Positions 42,922 through 55,115 of a DNA stretch of 64,000 nucleotides are shown one piece after another. The position numbers and the translations under genes were made by a program. The stretch is from contig OY997593.1 in assembly GCA_963921825.1 (NCBI GenBank), positions 42,423,111-42,487,110 of the forward strand, given 5' to 3'. The stretch comes from Erodium maritimum. Taxonomy: Eukaryota; Streptophyta; Magnoliopsida; Geraniales; Geraniaceae. Below the pieces are notes generated by a model. That model saw only the letters and a list, made by a program, of their open reading frames with translations, ran no database searches and had not been told where the DNA came from. Position 1 is the first letter of the stretch, and every line of letters starts with the position of its first letter.

Positions 42922-43580
42922 TGGAGAGTAGAGTTAGATGTTGATGGATTTGAGGAGTAATGTGAACGTCTTTGGCTGAGGGATGTTCAATATATATACA
43001 TACATCAGTAAGGTACAGGTCATGGTCCTGAAGGTGCCTACGGGTTTCCGAGAACATGTCCCCAGGGGTAAAACGGTCTATCTGAGGAGCAGAGGAAGGT
43101 GTTGGGCTCCTAGGGATAGAGGCCAAAATGGTTAATTTCACGGGGAAGGGGTTGGGTTCTTGCCTTTGTAGGTAGTTACTTCCTGGAGCTACTCGGACAA
43201 GTTTGGTGTTTTGAAGATCATTCGACTCGAATTTAACATATTTCCTACTGTAAAGAGATTTACATATGTGACTTATTTGTAGACTCATGTATTGATTGTA
43301 TAAAATTGTAAATGTTGGTTGTATAGAATTGTGAGTGGAGTCTTTTAAATTGGATAAGATTTACAGTATAAGACTTATGAATTGAGTGAATACGAAATTG
43401 ATATTTCACTAAATTTATTAAATTCCGATTTAAAACAATAAATATTAAATAAAATTAATTAATAAAAAATATATTAACTAAAACTAAAAATTAAACTTGA
43501 ACTTGTAATTAATAAGAAAAATAAAATTAACTAAATACCAAATAATATTGATTAAGTAATAAAATAATAAATTAATCAAA
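42922..43580 (-). promoter_or_regulatory. Upstream region of the PBP1/KIC-like pseudogene, then AT-rich
   Basis: On the minus strand the start codon is preceded by about 80 bp of CA/CT-rich leader and a TATA-like string (about 42990-43005). Beyond 43300 the sequence is AT-rich without visible gene or repeat. Confidence 0.45.
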
Positions 43581-43601
43581 TAAAAGTAGTACGAATTTAT
43601 T

Positions 43602-44430
43602 CTCAAATTCGCCTTGTTCCTCGGGGGGCATCCATTGAAACAGATTCAGTCAATCCTGTTCAAGATACTATATCTGCGTTTGTGGCTGTTTGTTCGGTCT
43701 TGCCTCAGGAGAAAAAAAAGGTCTATTCGAGCAAGCCCAGGACCCAGGTTTGGATGGTGTTTTTGAACGGATTGGGGCTAATTTGGGCCCACTGTCTGTT
43801 ATGGGCTCGATTTTAGTAGCCCAGAACAGCGACAATCCTTTTGAGGAGGATCATCCTCGGGGTGGTGAACCAAAAAAGGTTGTCGGGATTCAAGGTAGTC
43901 CTTAGAAGGAAGCCTTGTCAAAACCCCCGATTTCTGGAGGGGAGCCAAAGAGGTGTGGACGACCAAAGAAGTGTCAGTCGAAAATTGTTGTCCCACCAGT
44001 TGTTTTATATCAGACAAGAGCCAGAACTTCTACTGATAAATGGGATAATTCGGGACGTTTTATTGTGGACGTTGCGAAAAAAGGTAGCTCCGAGACTTGG
44101 AGTTATAGCAAGAAAGTTGGGAAAAAGGCAGTTAATCTTTGGTCTTTGGCGCTCGATCAGTTCATAACGGACTTCGAGGGTAGGAAGAACGAGGATTACC
44201 TTGAAGAAATTTTTTTAACCCCTGTCCTGGTTTCTAATCGGTTTACTTGTTTGAATCCAGATAGGAAGTAGGCAAGGTTTATGTTTGCCCCTTGTTTGGG
44301 TTTTTTCTGTTCTTGTTGCTCTATGTAGCTGTTATGGTCTAAGGAAAATGTCTTCTTGAAGATCTTTTCTTGCTTTGTTCTATAGTTTTGTAGAACATTT
44401 GCTCAATGAATTTTTTGCTTATAAAAAAAA
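43602..44430 (+). mobile_element. Short LINE copy with ORF1 C-terminal remnant
   Basis: The 3' end TTGCTTATA then A8 is flanked by AAAAGTAGTACAATTTTATT. The left side has AAAAGTAGTACGAATTTAT (43582-43600), so a target duplication of about 19 bp with slight divergence frames the copy. The frame at 43915-44271 carries a basic AT-hook-like GRPKKCQSK and ends about 160 bp before the tail. The 5' half reads GLDGVFERIGANLGPLSVMG in another frame. No RT is present. It looks like a 5'-truncated relative of the ORF1-only LINEs. Confidence 0.75.
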
Positions 44431-44439
44431 GTAGTACAA

Positions 44440-45300
44440 TTTTATTGAAATTTGGTACAATTAAGAAAACATTTTCATGTGAGTGTCCATCTGCTCCTCG
44501 GTGTAGCCTAACACACCCAATGGCTCTTTATGCCTTTCTAGCCACTCTTGTGGGTCAAAATGCCCATATGAATAGTATTGTTTGACAATTGTGCCCTAAA
44601 AGGAACTACCATATTTAGAGTTGCATTTAATTGAGTCTTTGGTTGTGCGTAGTTAGATATGTATCAAGAGTGTGTCCACCTCAGGGAGCCATTTGGTTCT
44701 TCTATCTATTGTCTCATTCTTTTGTTGTATAGGGTTGGTAGTGGACGACTTAGACGACATCCGGGGGCCGATGCTTCCGTCGATATGTTGTTGGTGGTAT
44801 TGACTAGTCCCGAGGTAGACATAATAATTGATAGTGGGGTTGTACGACGAGGGGTTGAAAAGAGGTCGTTGGAATGTACCTTGATTGAAAGATGGTTGGC
44901 ATGTACTTGGGTTGAAATGCATTTAACAACATTTATAATAAAAAATAATAATGAATAAAATGAAAGACGAGAGGTTGAAAGTACCTTGGTTCCAATGTTG
45001 TTGCATCTATTGAATGAAAGCGCTAGGGTTCCAACCACCGGTAGGGTTGAAAGGAGTGCAACATCTCTTGAAAGCCGCCTACTTGAGATGTGTTGACCTG
45101 ATCAGCCGGATTGACTTGCTCTGGCGTGTAGTCTTGTTGCTCTAGTGAAGATGACAGTTGAGTCGAGTCGTCGGACATTGTTGATCGGATTGTTTAGAGA
45201 GAAAATGGATAATTTGAGAGCACGAGTTGAGAGAAAATTTGGTGGCTTGATGAATGGGATGAGGGTATTTTTAGTTGAGTAAAAATTAGGTTTTTTGTGT
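44440..45300 (-). pseudogene. Second PIF/Harbinger ORF1 remnant
   Basis: On the minus strand a frame opens MSDDSTQLSSSLEQQDYTPE near 45179. Further on NETIDRRTKWLPEVDTLLIH, then LRTTKDSIKCNSKYG and WLERHKEPLGVLGYTEEQMD are readable between stops. The W.P..D.LLI.....T.KD.I..N pattern is the Myb/SANT-like segment of Harbinger ORF1. Its 5' flank (about 45300-45370) resembles the first element's flank (aattaaaaaa...cgttat..gaccgttt). No termini could be paired, so it is an old relic of a related family. Confidence 0.6.
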
Positions 45301-45639
45301 TTAATTCGTATTATTTTAATTAAAAAAATAGGCGTTATCAGACCGTTTTCTGGCGACGATTAGTTTTTTCCCTTGGACGCCACGTTTCGGCATCTGATTG
45401 ACGCGCCTACGACCTGCAAACCGCGTACCAATGACTCACAATTGTGAGTCGCGGTTTGGCTCACGACTTAGTGATCTACGTTTTAGTGGTCGGAGTTGTG
45501 TTTAACGTACGCCATACGTATGCACCGCGACTCACGGCCTACTACAATGCGAGTCGTAATTCATGGATCGGGATACTAAACTCGGTGCACGTCGAAAACA
45601 TCCTACACTCAAAAATAGATTTGATTAGTTATGCTTTAT
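45301..45639. other. Non-coding, Harbinger-like subterminal sequence
   Basis: A GC-richer block contains repeated 'gcgactcac'/'gagtcgcgg' words in both orientations (45430-45560), comparable to subterminal repeats of Harbinger elements. No gene was seen. Confidence 0.35.
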
Positions 45640-46194
45640 GTTTTAACTGAAAAGACATGACACGAATTCATTGAGAGTTATTTTATTAGAATACAACTCT
45701 ATCACTCTACACTTGTATTACTGTTATACTATTAGTTATCTCATATAAGCTATTGATCAATTCAATACAACACATGAAATTACTTTCATGGTTGCAGAGC
45801 TTGGTTGTGCCGCCCACCCTTTTTTTTTTCAATTATTCTATCACTGTCATAGTTTTGCTTCCTCACATCCATGTTCATGCCTCTACCACACCAACCACAA
45901 GGTTTGTTTTTCCCTTTCCCTTTCTTTTTCCATCCTTATTTGCCTGCATATATTACAACACTACATATCACCATCTGTCTTATCTGTAACATCTACCTCA
46001 TAACACCTGATATACTATCACAGTACCGATATTACATCCTTCTTTCATCCAACATATAATGTAACGAATGCAACAAATTTTGTTCCATTCAACCTCTCGA
46101 CCAATGATCCACATTACAAATAGTTGAGAGAAATGTTCAGGAAATTGTGTGCAGGTAATCTTCACCAGATCATTGATCAACCTTCAACTAACCG

Positions 46195-46613
46195 TGTTAT
46201 AAAACGATAGGCAATAAAACAAAATAGATCAAAAACCAAAACGCGGAGAACACAACGGTATAACGTAGAAAACCACTCCAAACAACGGGGAGGAAAAAAA
46301 CATGGGCGCCAACCAGCAAAACTTCATTATATGAAGAGTGTTTACACAATGCCACGGATTTAAACTGATTCAACTAATCCCTCATGACAGCTTACAGGTG
46401 GTATTTATAGAGGTGGTGTAGATATACTTCATACAAAATAGGAAAACAAAAAATCTCTACAATTAAGACCCAATTTTTTAATATTTGTTACTTTGACAAC
46501 AAGACATAGGATTTCCTATATTGGTTACTTTCTAATCAAGCCAAGACAATTCCCTAAATTAGTTTCTTGGTAACCAAGCCACAATGTAGCTTGAATTTGG
46601 ATCAACTTCAACA
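46195..46613 (-). repeat. Copia 3' LTR
   Basis: The 419-bp LTR starts (minus strand) TGTTGAAGTTGATCC and ends CGTTTTATAACA. A purine-rich tract (TCTCAAGGTGGAG) precedes it. It contains 'tatttatagagg' as a TATA-like box. Confidence 0.9.
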
Positions 46614-46712
46614 AACTCCACCTTGAGACAAATTCTTCCTTGCAGCATGAAGCGGTAGACATCTCCCTGAACAAACAAAGAAAATACTTTCGGCGCCAAA
46701 CAACCACTGGGG

Positions 46713-47102
46713 CTAAACAGTTATACCAACTAAGTTTGAGCAAAGCTCAAACTTAGCAACAGGAACTGACTTTGTCATCATATCAGTAAGATTATCATAA
46801 TCATGCTCCACCTGTTCAACACAACTCAAAGCATAACGAACAACGTTACATTGTTCAATTAAATGAGGGCAAGGACCTTTGTTTCTCCTCGGTCTATCAT
46901 CAGCAATGGAATTATTTGTTTGCTGCAAAACAAATGGTGTAAGCTGAACATCAATGTCATCATTTTCAGCAACCTCATTTACTTTTTCGTCCAGGTGATC
47001 CACCTGCACACTTATCCTGTGTTGCTCCTCATCAGAGGCATCTACGGAGAAACTATCATTGCACATAACAGCCTCATCAAAAACAACATTTCTCCTCAGC
47101 AA
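46713..47102 (-). pseudogene. Copia post-integrase linker fused to RNase H end
   Basis: The frame begins LLRRNVVFDEAVMCND, the standard end of the integrase region, runs through an acidic linker (DHLDEKVNEVAENDDIDVQL) and NSIADDRPRRNKG, and then jumps to NLTDMMTKSVPVAKFELCSN, the last residues of Copia RNase H (intact form NPADMLTKxVPxxKFxxC). RT and RNase H are removed by a deletion of more than a kilobase, which leaves the element non-autonomous. Confidence 0.85.
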
Positions 47103-47123
47103 AATTCTTTTAGTTTCAGGATT

Positions 47124-47813
47124 TCATAACTTATATGCCTTTACTCCTGAACCATAACCAAGAAACACACACTTGACAACTCTAGGCTCTAACTTTCCAT
47201 TATCAACGCGTGCATAAGTAGTGCAACCAAAAAATCTTAACAGTGAATAATCAGCAGGTGAATCAGACCATACCTCAATGAGAGTTTTCTTATCAAGTGG
47301 AATGCTTGGTGACCTGTTTATTAAGTAGCAGTCGGTGGAGGCTGCTTCAGCCAAAAAACGTCTGCTCATACGAGCATTGGAAAGCATGCACCGATCCTTA
47401 GAGATGATGATTCAGTTCATGCGCTCAGCCACACCATTCTGTTGAGGCATGGACAGGATGGTGTGGTGCCTTACAATGCCTTCGTTGCTACAATAGTTGT
47501 CAAAATCATTTAAACAAAACTCCATGCCATTGTCAGTACGAAGTACTTTTACCTTCTTCTCGGTTTGCTTCTCTACCATAACTTTCCACTTCTTAAAAGT
47601 ATCAAACACATCAAATTTATCTTTTAGAAAATAAGGCCACACTTTTCTAGAGTAATCATCAATGATAGTAAGCATGCAATTTGCACCACCAAGAGAAGTT
47701 TTACGGGAAGGTCCCCAAATATCCGCATGCACATAATCTAATATCCCTTTTAGTAGTATGAACGGAAGCATTAAATTTAACTCTCTTGTGCTTACCAAAA
47801 ATGCAGTGGTCAC
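47124..47813 (-). pseudogene. Copia integrase
   Basis: The two frames read ILDYVHADIWGPSRKTSLGG, then MLTIIDDYSRKVWPYFLKDK, KVLRTDNGMEFCLNDFDNYC and LSMPQQNGVAERMN, followed by STDCYLINRSPSIPLDKKTL, PADYSLLRFFGCTTYARVDN and KCVFLGYGSGVKAYKL. The D (ADIWG) and D (TDNG) of the DDE triad are visible. A stop (TGA) after AERMN and another after VKAYKL interrupt it. Otherwise the domain is well preserved, so inactivation is fairly recent. Confidence 0.88.
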
Positions 47814-48249
47814 AAAACTCCAACTTACTTATATTGCAGCCATCAAGTAAATCTCTCTTGATCAACCCTGTCATGTCATGTTCACTCATATGTCCAAGAC
47901 GCTTGTGCCACAAATTAGCTTTACTAGGTTCATCAGAAATAACAGCAGCAATAGCATAACCATTTAAAGTACTACCTCTGAGAACATACAACCTTGTAGA
48001 ATTCATATCACCTATCATGTGAACGAGAGAGCCTTTTGATACCTTTAGAATTTTCTGTGAACCGGAGTACTTGTACCCTTCATTGTTAAGAGTGCTGCGA
48101 AAGATGAGGTTTCTCGCTATGGTTGGTAAGTGTCTCACATCTGTCAATGTGTGAACCATGTCGTCATGCATCTTGATATCAACGGAGCCTATGCCCACAA
48201 TCTCATGTGGGTTGTCATCTCCCATATGCACCACATCTCCACTCTGCAT
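47701..48249 (-). pseudogene. Copia protease C-terminal part and GAG_pre-integrase
   Basis: The frame reads VVHMGDDNPHEIVGIGSVDI, VHTLTDVRHLPTIARNLIFR, NNEGYKYSGSQKILKVSKGS and then LWHKRLGHMSEHDMTGLIKR, with FCDHCIFGKHKRVKFNASVH, the pre-integrase zinc-binding segment. The protease active-site DSGAS lies upstream near 48290 in damaged sequence. The domain order is normal for Copia. Confidence 0.88.
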
Positions 48250-48353
48250 AGACTTATAAGAACTGAACCAGTCTTTGTTATATCAAATATGAAATGAGCA
48301 GGTAGTATCAAGAATCCATTCATCATAAGCAGAAACACAACGAGCAAACACAA

Positions 48354-48640
48354 CTAAGCAATCACTATCAGAATTATCGTTGGAAACAACAGAGGCCTTA
48401 CCATCACCATCAGAATTGTTTTTCGGTTTGTACGTACCATTCCTTTTCTCCTTATTTTGCAGCTTATAACAATCCTCAATGGTGTAATTTGTTTTCTTAC
48501 ATTACTTGCAGAACTTGTCACCTCCTTTGGACTTAGAACGACCTCTCCCATTCTTGCTCTTATTTCTGTTTCCATAGTTGTTGTTCCTCTGCTCAGTCCT
48601 CCCACTTACCTGCAGAGCTTATCCTTTGGAGGATGATGAT
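48354..48640 (-). pseudogene. Copia gag zinc-knuckle region
   Basis: The basic, glycine- and arginine-rich minus-strand sequence precedes a CCHC-like stretch that is frame-disturbed and has lost its regular cysteines (about 48480-48520). It lies between gag and protease, as expected. Confidence 0.55.
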
Positions 48641-48996
48641 CTTTCTCCCTGTACCATAAGTTTCATCTTTTCCCTCTATTGAAGGGCCTTATATACTTCC
48701 GCAAGAGTTAGTTCATCGTGGCTCAATAATATGGTATCTCGGAAATTAGCAAAAGAACTAGGCAATGAACGTAAGAGTAATAGACCTAGATCTTCATCAT
48801 CATACTTTACCTCCATGGACTACAAATCAGAAACGACCTCCCTAAAGACCGCTAGGTGATCGAGTATAGAACCACAATTTTGTAGTTTGTGCGTGAACAA
48901 CTTCATCTTCACGTGCAACTTACTGGTCAGATCCTTGGACATGCAGATCGATTCTAGCTTGAGCCAAAGCGTTGCTGCAGTTTTCTCCAGCAGTAC

Positions 48997-49233
48997 TTAC
49001 TGCAAAATATTATTTGGTAGATGAAGATGAATCAGAGATAAAGCCTTACGATCCTTGCGCTTCTGCTCTTCGGTCCACGTCTTTGGATCCTTCTTGTTGA
49101 ATCCATCCAGCACATCATCAAGGTCAGGATGCGCTAGAACGGCCCGCATCTTTACTTGCCACAGGGAAAATCGTGTGGTGTAGTCCAACAACGGTAGATC
49201 GAATTTCAATGATGCTATATCATGAGAAAACAT
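48997..49233 (-). pseudogene. Copia gag N-terminal region
   Basis: The frame reads IASLKFDLPLLDYTTRFSLW, then QVKMRAVLAHPDLDDVLDGF and WTEEQKRKDRKALSLIHLHL. This is the conserved start of Copia gag (KFD...NF..W...M...L...L), 28 bp from the primer-binding site. It is the best preserved gag piece in the window. The remainder of gag (48996 down to 48640) is present but out of frame. Confidence 0.85.
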
Positions 49234-49240
49234 AGATTGA

Positions 49241-49260
49241 ACAACCTGGCTCTGATACCA
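49241..49260 (-). other. Copia primer-binding site
   Basis: The minus-strand TGGTATCAGAGCCAGGTTGT is a 20-base initiator tRNA-Met-type priming site two bases from the LTR end at 49263. Confidence 0.95.
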
Positions 49261-49262
49261 CT

Positions 49263-49620
49263 TGTTATAAAACGATAGGCAATAAAACGAAATAGATCAA
49301 AAACCAAAACGCGGAGAACACATTGATATAACGTGGAAAACCCCTCCAAACAAAGGAGAGGAAAAAACCACGGGCGCCAACCAACAAAAATTCACCATAT
49401 GGAGAGTGTTTACACAATGCCAGAGATTTACATTGATTCAATTTATCCCTCATGACAGCTTACATGTGGTATTTATAGAGGTGGTGTAGAGATACTTTAT
49501 ACAAAATAGAGAAACAAAAAATCTCTACAATTAAGACCCAATTTTCTAATATCTGTTACTTTGACAACAAGACATATGATTTCCTATATTTGTTACTTTC
49601 TAATCAAACCAAGAGAATTC
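49263..49620 (-). repeat. Copia 5' LTR, first part (rest at 58840-58900)
   Basis: This aligns with 46195-46545. The missing ~61 bp (cctaaattagttgcttggta and so on to CTTCAACA) are found at 58840-58900, beyond the 49621-58834 insertion. Both sides of the insertion read AATTC. Confidence 0.9.
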
Positions 49621-50324
49621 TGATGAGTGTAAATCTGTCTAATTTGGCTATTTTTCTCCATATTTTTACCTTGTTTGTGTTTCGTTTTTATATTTTTAGT
49701 ATATTTTAATAATTGCCTTAAAGCTCCTTAATCGTTGATATTTTTAGTTGCTTCATAATATATCCAATATTGGTCTCATTTTGTAGGCCTCTTAAAAAGA
49801 AAAATATCGGCGAAAGAACGAGATCTTTCGGAGATAAAACGGAGTAGATACGAGCAAAAGAAGATAAAATAGTTTTAAAAATGCTAGAGCCAACCCATGC
49901 GCGCCACATGTCTCGTTTGACTTGGTCAATGCTGCTGCTCTCCTTCATCTGATATGCGCGGGTTCGAAAAAAAAAAGGAGAAACGGACCATTATTTCCAG
50001 GGGGAGAGACGAGTCGTAAGGAGAATTTCGGCCGGCGAGATCTCGGCGGTCCGGCCACCTCCTGCGAACTTCCAGCTACCTGCGTGAAGCCCGAAGTTCC
50101 ATCTTTCCGTATCCTCCATTTGTTTTGGGCGTTGAGGCTTTAGAGAGCAGAAATTGAGCTTCAAAGAGGAGCGAATCTCCAGAATCGCGTTTGTGGAGGA
50201 GCGTTTTTGGGAACTAATTCCTCCCTGCTCCTGCCACCTCCGGCGAAGGTTCTGCCATACACGTGAAGCTTGTACTCTCAGTTACCTGAAGCTTCCATTA
50301 GCCTCGGGTTTTGGGGCTTTCAAG

Positions 50325-52380
50325 TGTTGGATCATAATGAAAAATATGATGGTTGTCATATTATTTTCTAATTTATTAAAATTCTTATTAAATAAAATTT
50401 AAAAACTAATTCAATGTGAATTTATGGGATTAATTGACAATCAATTCCATGAGGAATTCAAAAGACTTGTCACCCTTTGAATTTTCCGTTTTGCCTCTTC
50501 AAAAGGGCTATATAATTCACTTGTGAGGAGAAATCTAATAGAAATCACTCTTATCCTAAAAACTGTGTGAATCAATCCTAGCCACACACCCTTTAGATCC
50601 AACATTCACCATAATGCCAGATCATCACCCCAATTTTACCAAAACTCACGTCACTTTCTTTCATTGTCACACAAGCAAGAGCATAATTGTAATAGCATGG
50701 TGTCATGTGGACAAATGTCCATTTTTTCTTTACCAATTCACTAATTTAATCATTCCCGCTTCGTTTCAACTCCGATTAGCTTCAAACTTGCGCCAATATT
50801 TTTCTTTTTCCAAGAGCTTTAAATCAAGATCAGTCATGAATATATTTTGAAGCACGAAAATAAAAAGTTATATTGGGGTGATAAAAACAATGTTGAGTGT
50901 TGATAAATCTTCACTAATATTTTTTTTATATCGGGGTATCAAACTAGTGATAAATAGTGTTTATTGTTGATAAAACTAGTGCTTAGTGTTCATAAAAAAC
51001 ATGTGATGATGTGATAAAAATCATGTTCGATTTTGGAAAATGAGGTGATAAAAACTAGTGTTCAATGTTGATAAACCCAGTGTATAGTGTTGATAAATCC
51101 AATGTATAATGTTGATAAAAATTACCCTGACTTAACTTTTTTTTAAAATCAGCCCCGAAATAAGGGTGATAACCTAGAGTTTAGTGTTGATAAAAAAACA
51201 TGTGATAAGATAATAAAAACACATGTAATTTAATGATAAACATAGTGTTTAGTGTTGATAAAACTAGTGCTTAGTGTTCATAAGAAAACATGTGATGATG
51301 TGATAAAAATCATGTTCGATTTTGGAAAATGAGGTGATAAAACTAGTGTTCAATGTTGATAAACCCAGTGTTTAGTGTTGATAAACCCAGTGTATAGTGT
51401 TGATAACAATTACCCATACCTAATTTTTTTTTAAAAAATCAGCCCCGAAATAAGTGTGATAACCTAGAGTTTAGTGTTGATAAAAAAACATGTGATGGGA
51501 TGATAAAAACATATGTAATTTAATGATAAACATAGTGTTTAGTGTTGATAAAACTAGTGCTTAGTGTTCATAAAAAACACATGTGATGATGTGATAAAAA
51601 TCATGTTCGATTTTGGAAAATGAGGTGATAAAACTAGTGTTTAGTGTTGATAAACTCAGTGTATAGTGTTGATAAACCTAGTGTATAGTGTTGATAAAAG
51701 TTACCCAGACTTAACTTTTTTTAAAAAAATCAGCCCCGAAAATAAAAAAATTTCGTGCTTCAAAATATATTCATGACTGATCTTGATAGAAAGCCCTTGA
51801 AAAAACAAAACTAATGGCGCAAGTTTGAAGCCAATCGGAGTTCAAACGTAGCGGGAAAAATTAAATTAGTGAATTGGTAAAAAGATGATGGTTTTACTAA
51901 AAAACCCTTACCACTTACTAAAAAGTGTTTTTTTTTGTAGTCAACAAATCAATTGCATCTCATCCATCCATTCTTAAAATGAATGACTTAGATTGGTTCA
52001 TACAGTTTTTACGTTAATGAGTGATTTCTATTTGATTTTTCCTCATTCACTTGTTTAGTCTTATTTTAGAACACATCAAAAACCATCTCTAAAATGGTTT
52101 CTCCTTCATCTTTATCTACACTCCCTTATTCTTGGTGACTTTCTCGACGGTTTTGAGTTCGCCTACGTTAATCGTTGTATCCTGGGAGACCGTTGCCCAT
52201 ACAGGGCAATAAGTGTCTTAAGGAAAGTGGAGTACCACGCCTCGATTAAACTCCAATTTCCTTAATCCTAATCAGTAAGCTAGCATATCGGTAAAGGTTA
52301 TTCTAAATTCGTTGTTACAATTTCTATTATTATCTTTATGAATCTATTTATTGTTGATATATTAACCCCTATATCCTACA
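50325..52380. mobile_element. Solo LTR (Copia-like) with a nested fold-back element
   Basis: The ends TGTTGGATC and CTATATCCTACA, with exact duplication TCAAG (50320-50324 and 52381-52385), define the insertion. The outer parts contain a TATA-like GGCTATATAATTC (about 50505) and no coding sequence. About 1.15 kb in the centre (50729-51882) is a separate inverted-repeat structure. Net LTR length is about 0.9 kb. Confidence 0.82.
50729..51882. repeat. Fold-back element: 130-bp inverted arms around a 290-bp tandem array
   Basis: The left arm (50729-50860) and right arm (51748-51882) are inverted copies, roughly 90 percent alike (both contain 'tcagtcatgaatatattttg' on opposite strands). Between them are three units of about 290 bp (marker 'actagtgcttagtgttcata' at 50974, 51263 and 51553). 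Each is built from 'agtgttgataaa' words, so the array has two levels. No transposase or target duplication was identified. Confidence 0.85.
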
Positions 52381-53159
52381 TCAAGAACAGAAATCGAAGC
52401 TCCAAAGTCAGCTCGTTTCTAACTCGGATTCAAGCTTGTTTTGGAGATTTTGGGTCGATTTTGAGCGGGTTTTTGAGGATTTGAGCTAGGAATCGTCATT
52501 CTTAGCACGACTTTATCTTATACCATCCTTTTCCTTAGCTCAATTTCGATTTTCAAGTCTGATTTATGTGTTTTTAGTTCCATGGCTCGGGAGTAGTAGC
52601 TTCGAGCCATGAATGTCGTTGTAAATACATAATAGTTTAATTTATGCATGAGGTTATTCATTTGTGTTGTTTGATGATGATTTTTGCGATATTGAGTTCG
52701 ATACCCATTTGTGTTCGTTACCCGATTTGATTGATTTTGGTTGGTTTCTGGATGTAGATCGAATCTTAGGTTAATTAAATCGGAAAAAATAATTTGTATG
52801 TATTAATTGCATGCCAAATTATAGATTTTGGGTATGAACTTGATTAAGAGAATTTTTTTATCTCTTGAACGAAAATCAAGCCCTAGATTTTTATTATTCG
52901 TAGCATTCGTCAAATAATATGAGATCGATTATTTTGGTATTTTGGATGCTTATGGCTACCGTTGCATTCTATATGAGATCGATTATTTTCCGATGGTTGT
53001 TATTGATGTCATGTGTGTTTTAAGCTAAATTGATGATTTCGGGCGTGGATTGCCCTTGAGTGATTTATTTCTTTGGGTGTGGATTGCCCCGTGAATTGTT
53101 AGTTGTAGCTATCTAGGATCGGTGTATGATTTATTTGAGCACTATGAGACTAATTAAGA

Positions 53160-53582
53160 CATTAAATTGCATCATATTTTATTATTTTTTATTATATATT
53201 ATCAAAATTTATATTATACTATATAAAAAGTATTAATAATATTGAACATTAAATATATTAAAGAACATAAATATTCTACTTAACTAAAAGTACCCTACAA
53301 TTCTTAAAATAATATCAATAGGTATGACTATAAACTAGTATAATTTTATGGTTTCTAGAAAGTTAGAAACTGTTTTTTTAACTACGAATTCGACCCGATG
53401 CCTGATCGACCCGCTCAATTAATTAGTCAAGTGGTGATTTATCGTCCGAATCGTTGATTAATCGGTCATATTCTGGCCAAATGGCCTGGAGCGCCCTAAG
53501 AGGATAAATCGGGTCGGCAGAGCCCATTTTAGCGCTTAGGCGGAGCCTAGGCGCCTCCAGGCGGGGATTTTTACAACATTGG
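53160..53582. mobile_element. Fragment of the CCTAGGCGCC hAT-like MITE family
   Basis: The right end (GCGGAGCCTAGGCGCCTCC, then GGGGATTTTTACAACATT) is the inverse of the left end of the MITE at 34195. The left terminus is not visible, so the copy is truncated. It lies within the 49621-58834 insertion. Confidence 0.6.
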
Positions 53583-54499
53583 TATTTACTGATGATTTAT
53601 CTAATTTGGGTGATACCAAGTCATTTATTAGTGGACTTATGTAGATCATACTCTAACCAAGACGTTCACGTTTAATTCGGAATGGTCGGGTTAGAGAAGT
53701 TGATTTATACGTAGCTAGATAATTCATTTTTCGTAGAGATTGTAATCTATGCTTGAGTATTACTAGAACGCGGTTCTATTTAGTTCAACTTTTTTTTTGA
53801 TAAGCTTGAAAAATTTAATAATAAATCTGAATCCACAAAAGGAATCAGAAAGCTCTGGTTCAAAAAGAAACAGGGTGGCTACCAACGATTACAAAGGGGC
53901 TCCGGCTAGGGGTTTCAAAAGGCCAAGCCTTTTCTGAAAAAACAAGGAAAAGACAGAAAAAAGAAAACTCCGTCAAACTTCGCCCTCGAAAACAATGATC
54001 AAAGATTATTCTTCTTGGCCGCCAACGCACGAATTGTAGTCCATGCATCGGCACCATGTGACGAAGCTAAGACTTGAGTGTTTCCTTTCCTGACTTATTC
54101 AACTTGTTTCCCAATGTCAACGGGACGAACAAATATTTCCTGATCAGAGAATTTTGGTTTACACGGCATAGTGTAAACTTCCGTCAAATGCTTCGGTGGA
54201 CGACTAACCTGCTTCTTGACGAGGGCGTCTGTCACGCCCCAATTTCAGTAAACCGAACTCGGGACGCGAACGTTTAAAATAAGAAAACACTTTGAAACCA
54301 TTTCCATTAAAACACTTTACAATACCAGTTTAGTTCAACAAAATAATAATTACAATTTAAAACACGTTCCAACAAGTGGACAAAAGTAGGCATCCGTCAC
54401 TAGACTCAAAAACAACTCGGACTCCGCTCCTAGCTCCACAAGCTTCGAGAGCTCGCCTAGTCCGTCCTGTGATCAGTACCTGTAGGAAAAGCAGCTAGG

Positions 54500-54517
54500 G
54501 GTGAGCGTTCGCTCACC
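54500..54517 (-). promoter_or_regulatory. Conserved LTR palindrome
   Basis: On the minus strand this is GGTGAGCGAACGCTCACC followed by CCTAGCTGCTTTTCCTACAG and GTACTG, identical to the block at 24017 despite different LTR bodies. Confidence 0.6.
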
Positions 54518-54884
54518 ACCACGGATAACAGACTGACTACGGCATAATTAGCAGACAATGCCGGTAACACCAAACAATAAAGTCTACACGGAGGACACTG
54601 TCCCCAACCCAAGGACTCTGACTGATCATACACCCACTGTTACCTTCCTTGACCAACTCAACACTTTGACACGTAAAGTAGACCCGACACAACGATCACG
54701 ACCTCTCCCAATGACTCGAAAGAAACGACGCAACACCAAACAAGATCACAAAGGATCGCACACCAAACAAGATCACAAAGGATCGCAAACCAGCTGCTCA
54801 GTAACCTCACTCACCAGACTTGACCTCAAACTCGTAAAAGTAAACCCGACACAACCAACAATAACCTTCCCCAAAGACACGGAC

Positions 54885-55115
54885 ACGGATCAGGCTAGCC
54901 GAAGAATGCTCAGAACCTGCCGAGCCTCGTACACGGATCAGGCCAGCCGAAGAATGCTCGTAACCTGCCGGGACCCGGTCAAAAATCAGGCTAGCCGAAG
55001 AATGCTCATAACCCTTCGGGATCCGGACACGGAACAGGCTAGCCGAAGAATGCTCAGAACCTGCCGAGGCTCCAGTTTGGTCAGGCCAGCCGAAGAATGC
55101 TCGTAACCTGCCAAA
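54885..55115 (-). repeat. 48-bp LTR minisatellite
   Basis: Five units start at 54893, 54941, 54989, 55037 and 55084. On the minus strand each contains AGCCTGATYCG or a close variant, followed by variable sequence and 'gagcattcttcggct'. Unit length equals that of the young LTR array, while only the core is shared. Confidence 0.88.
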
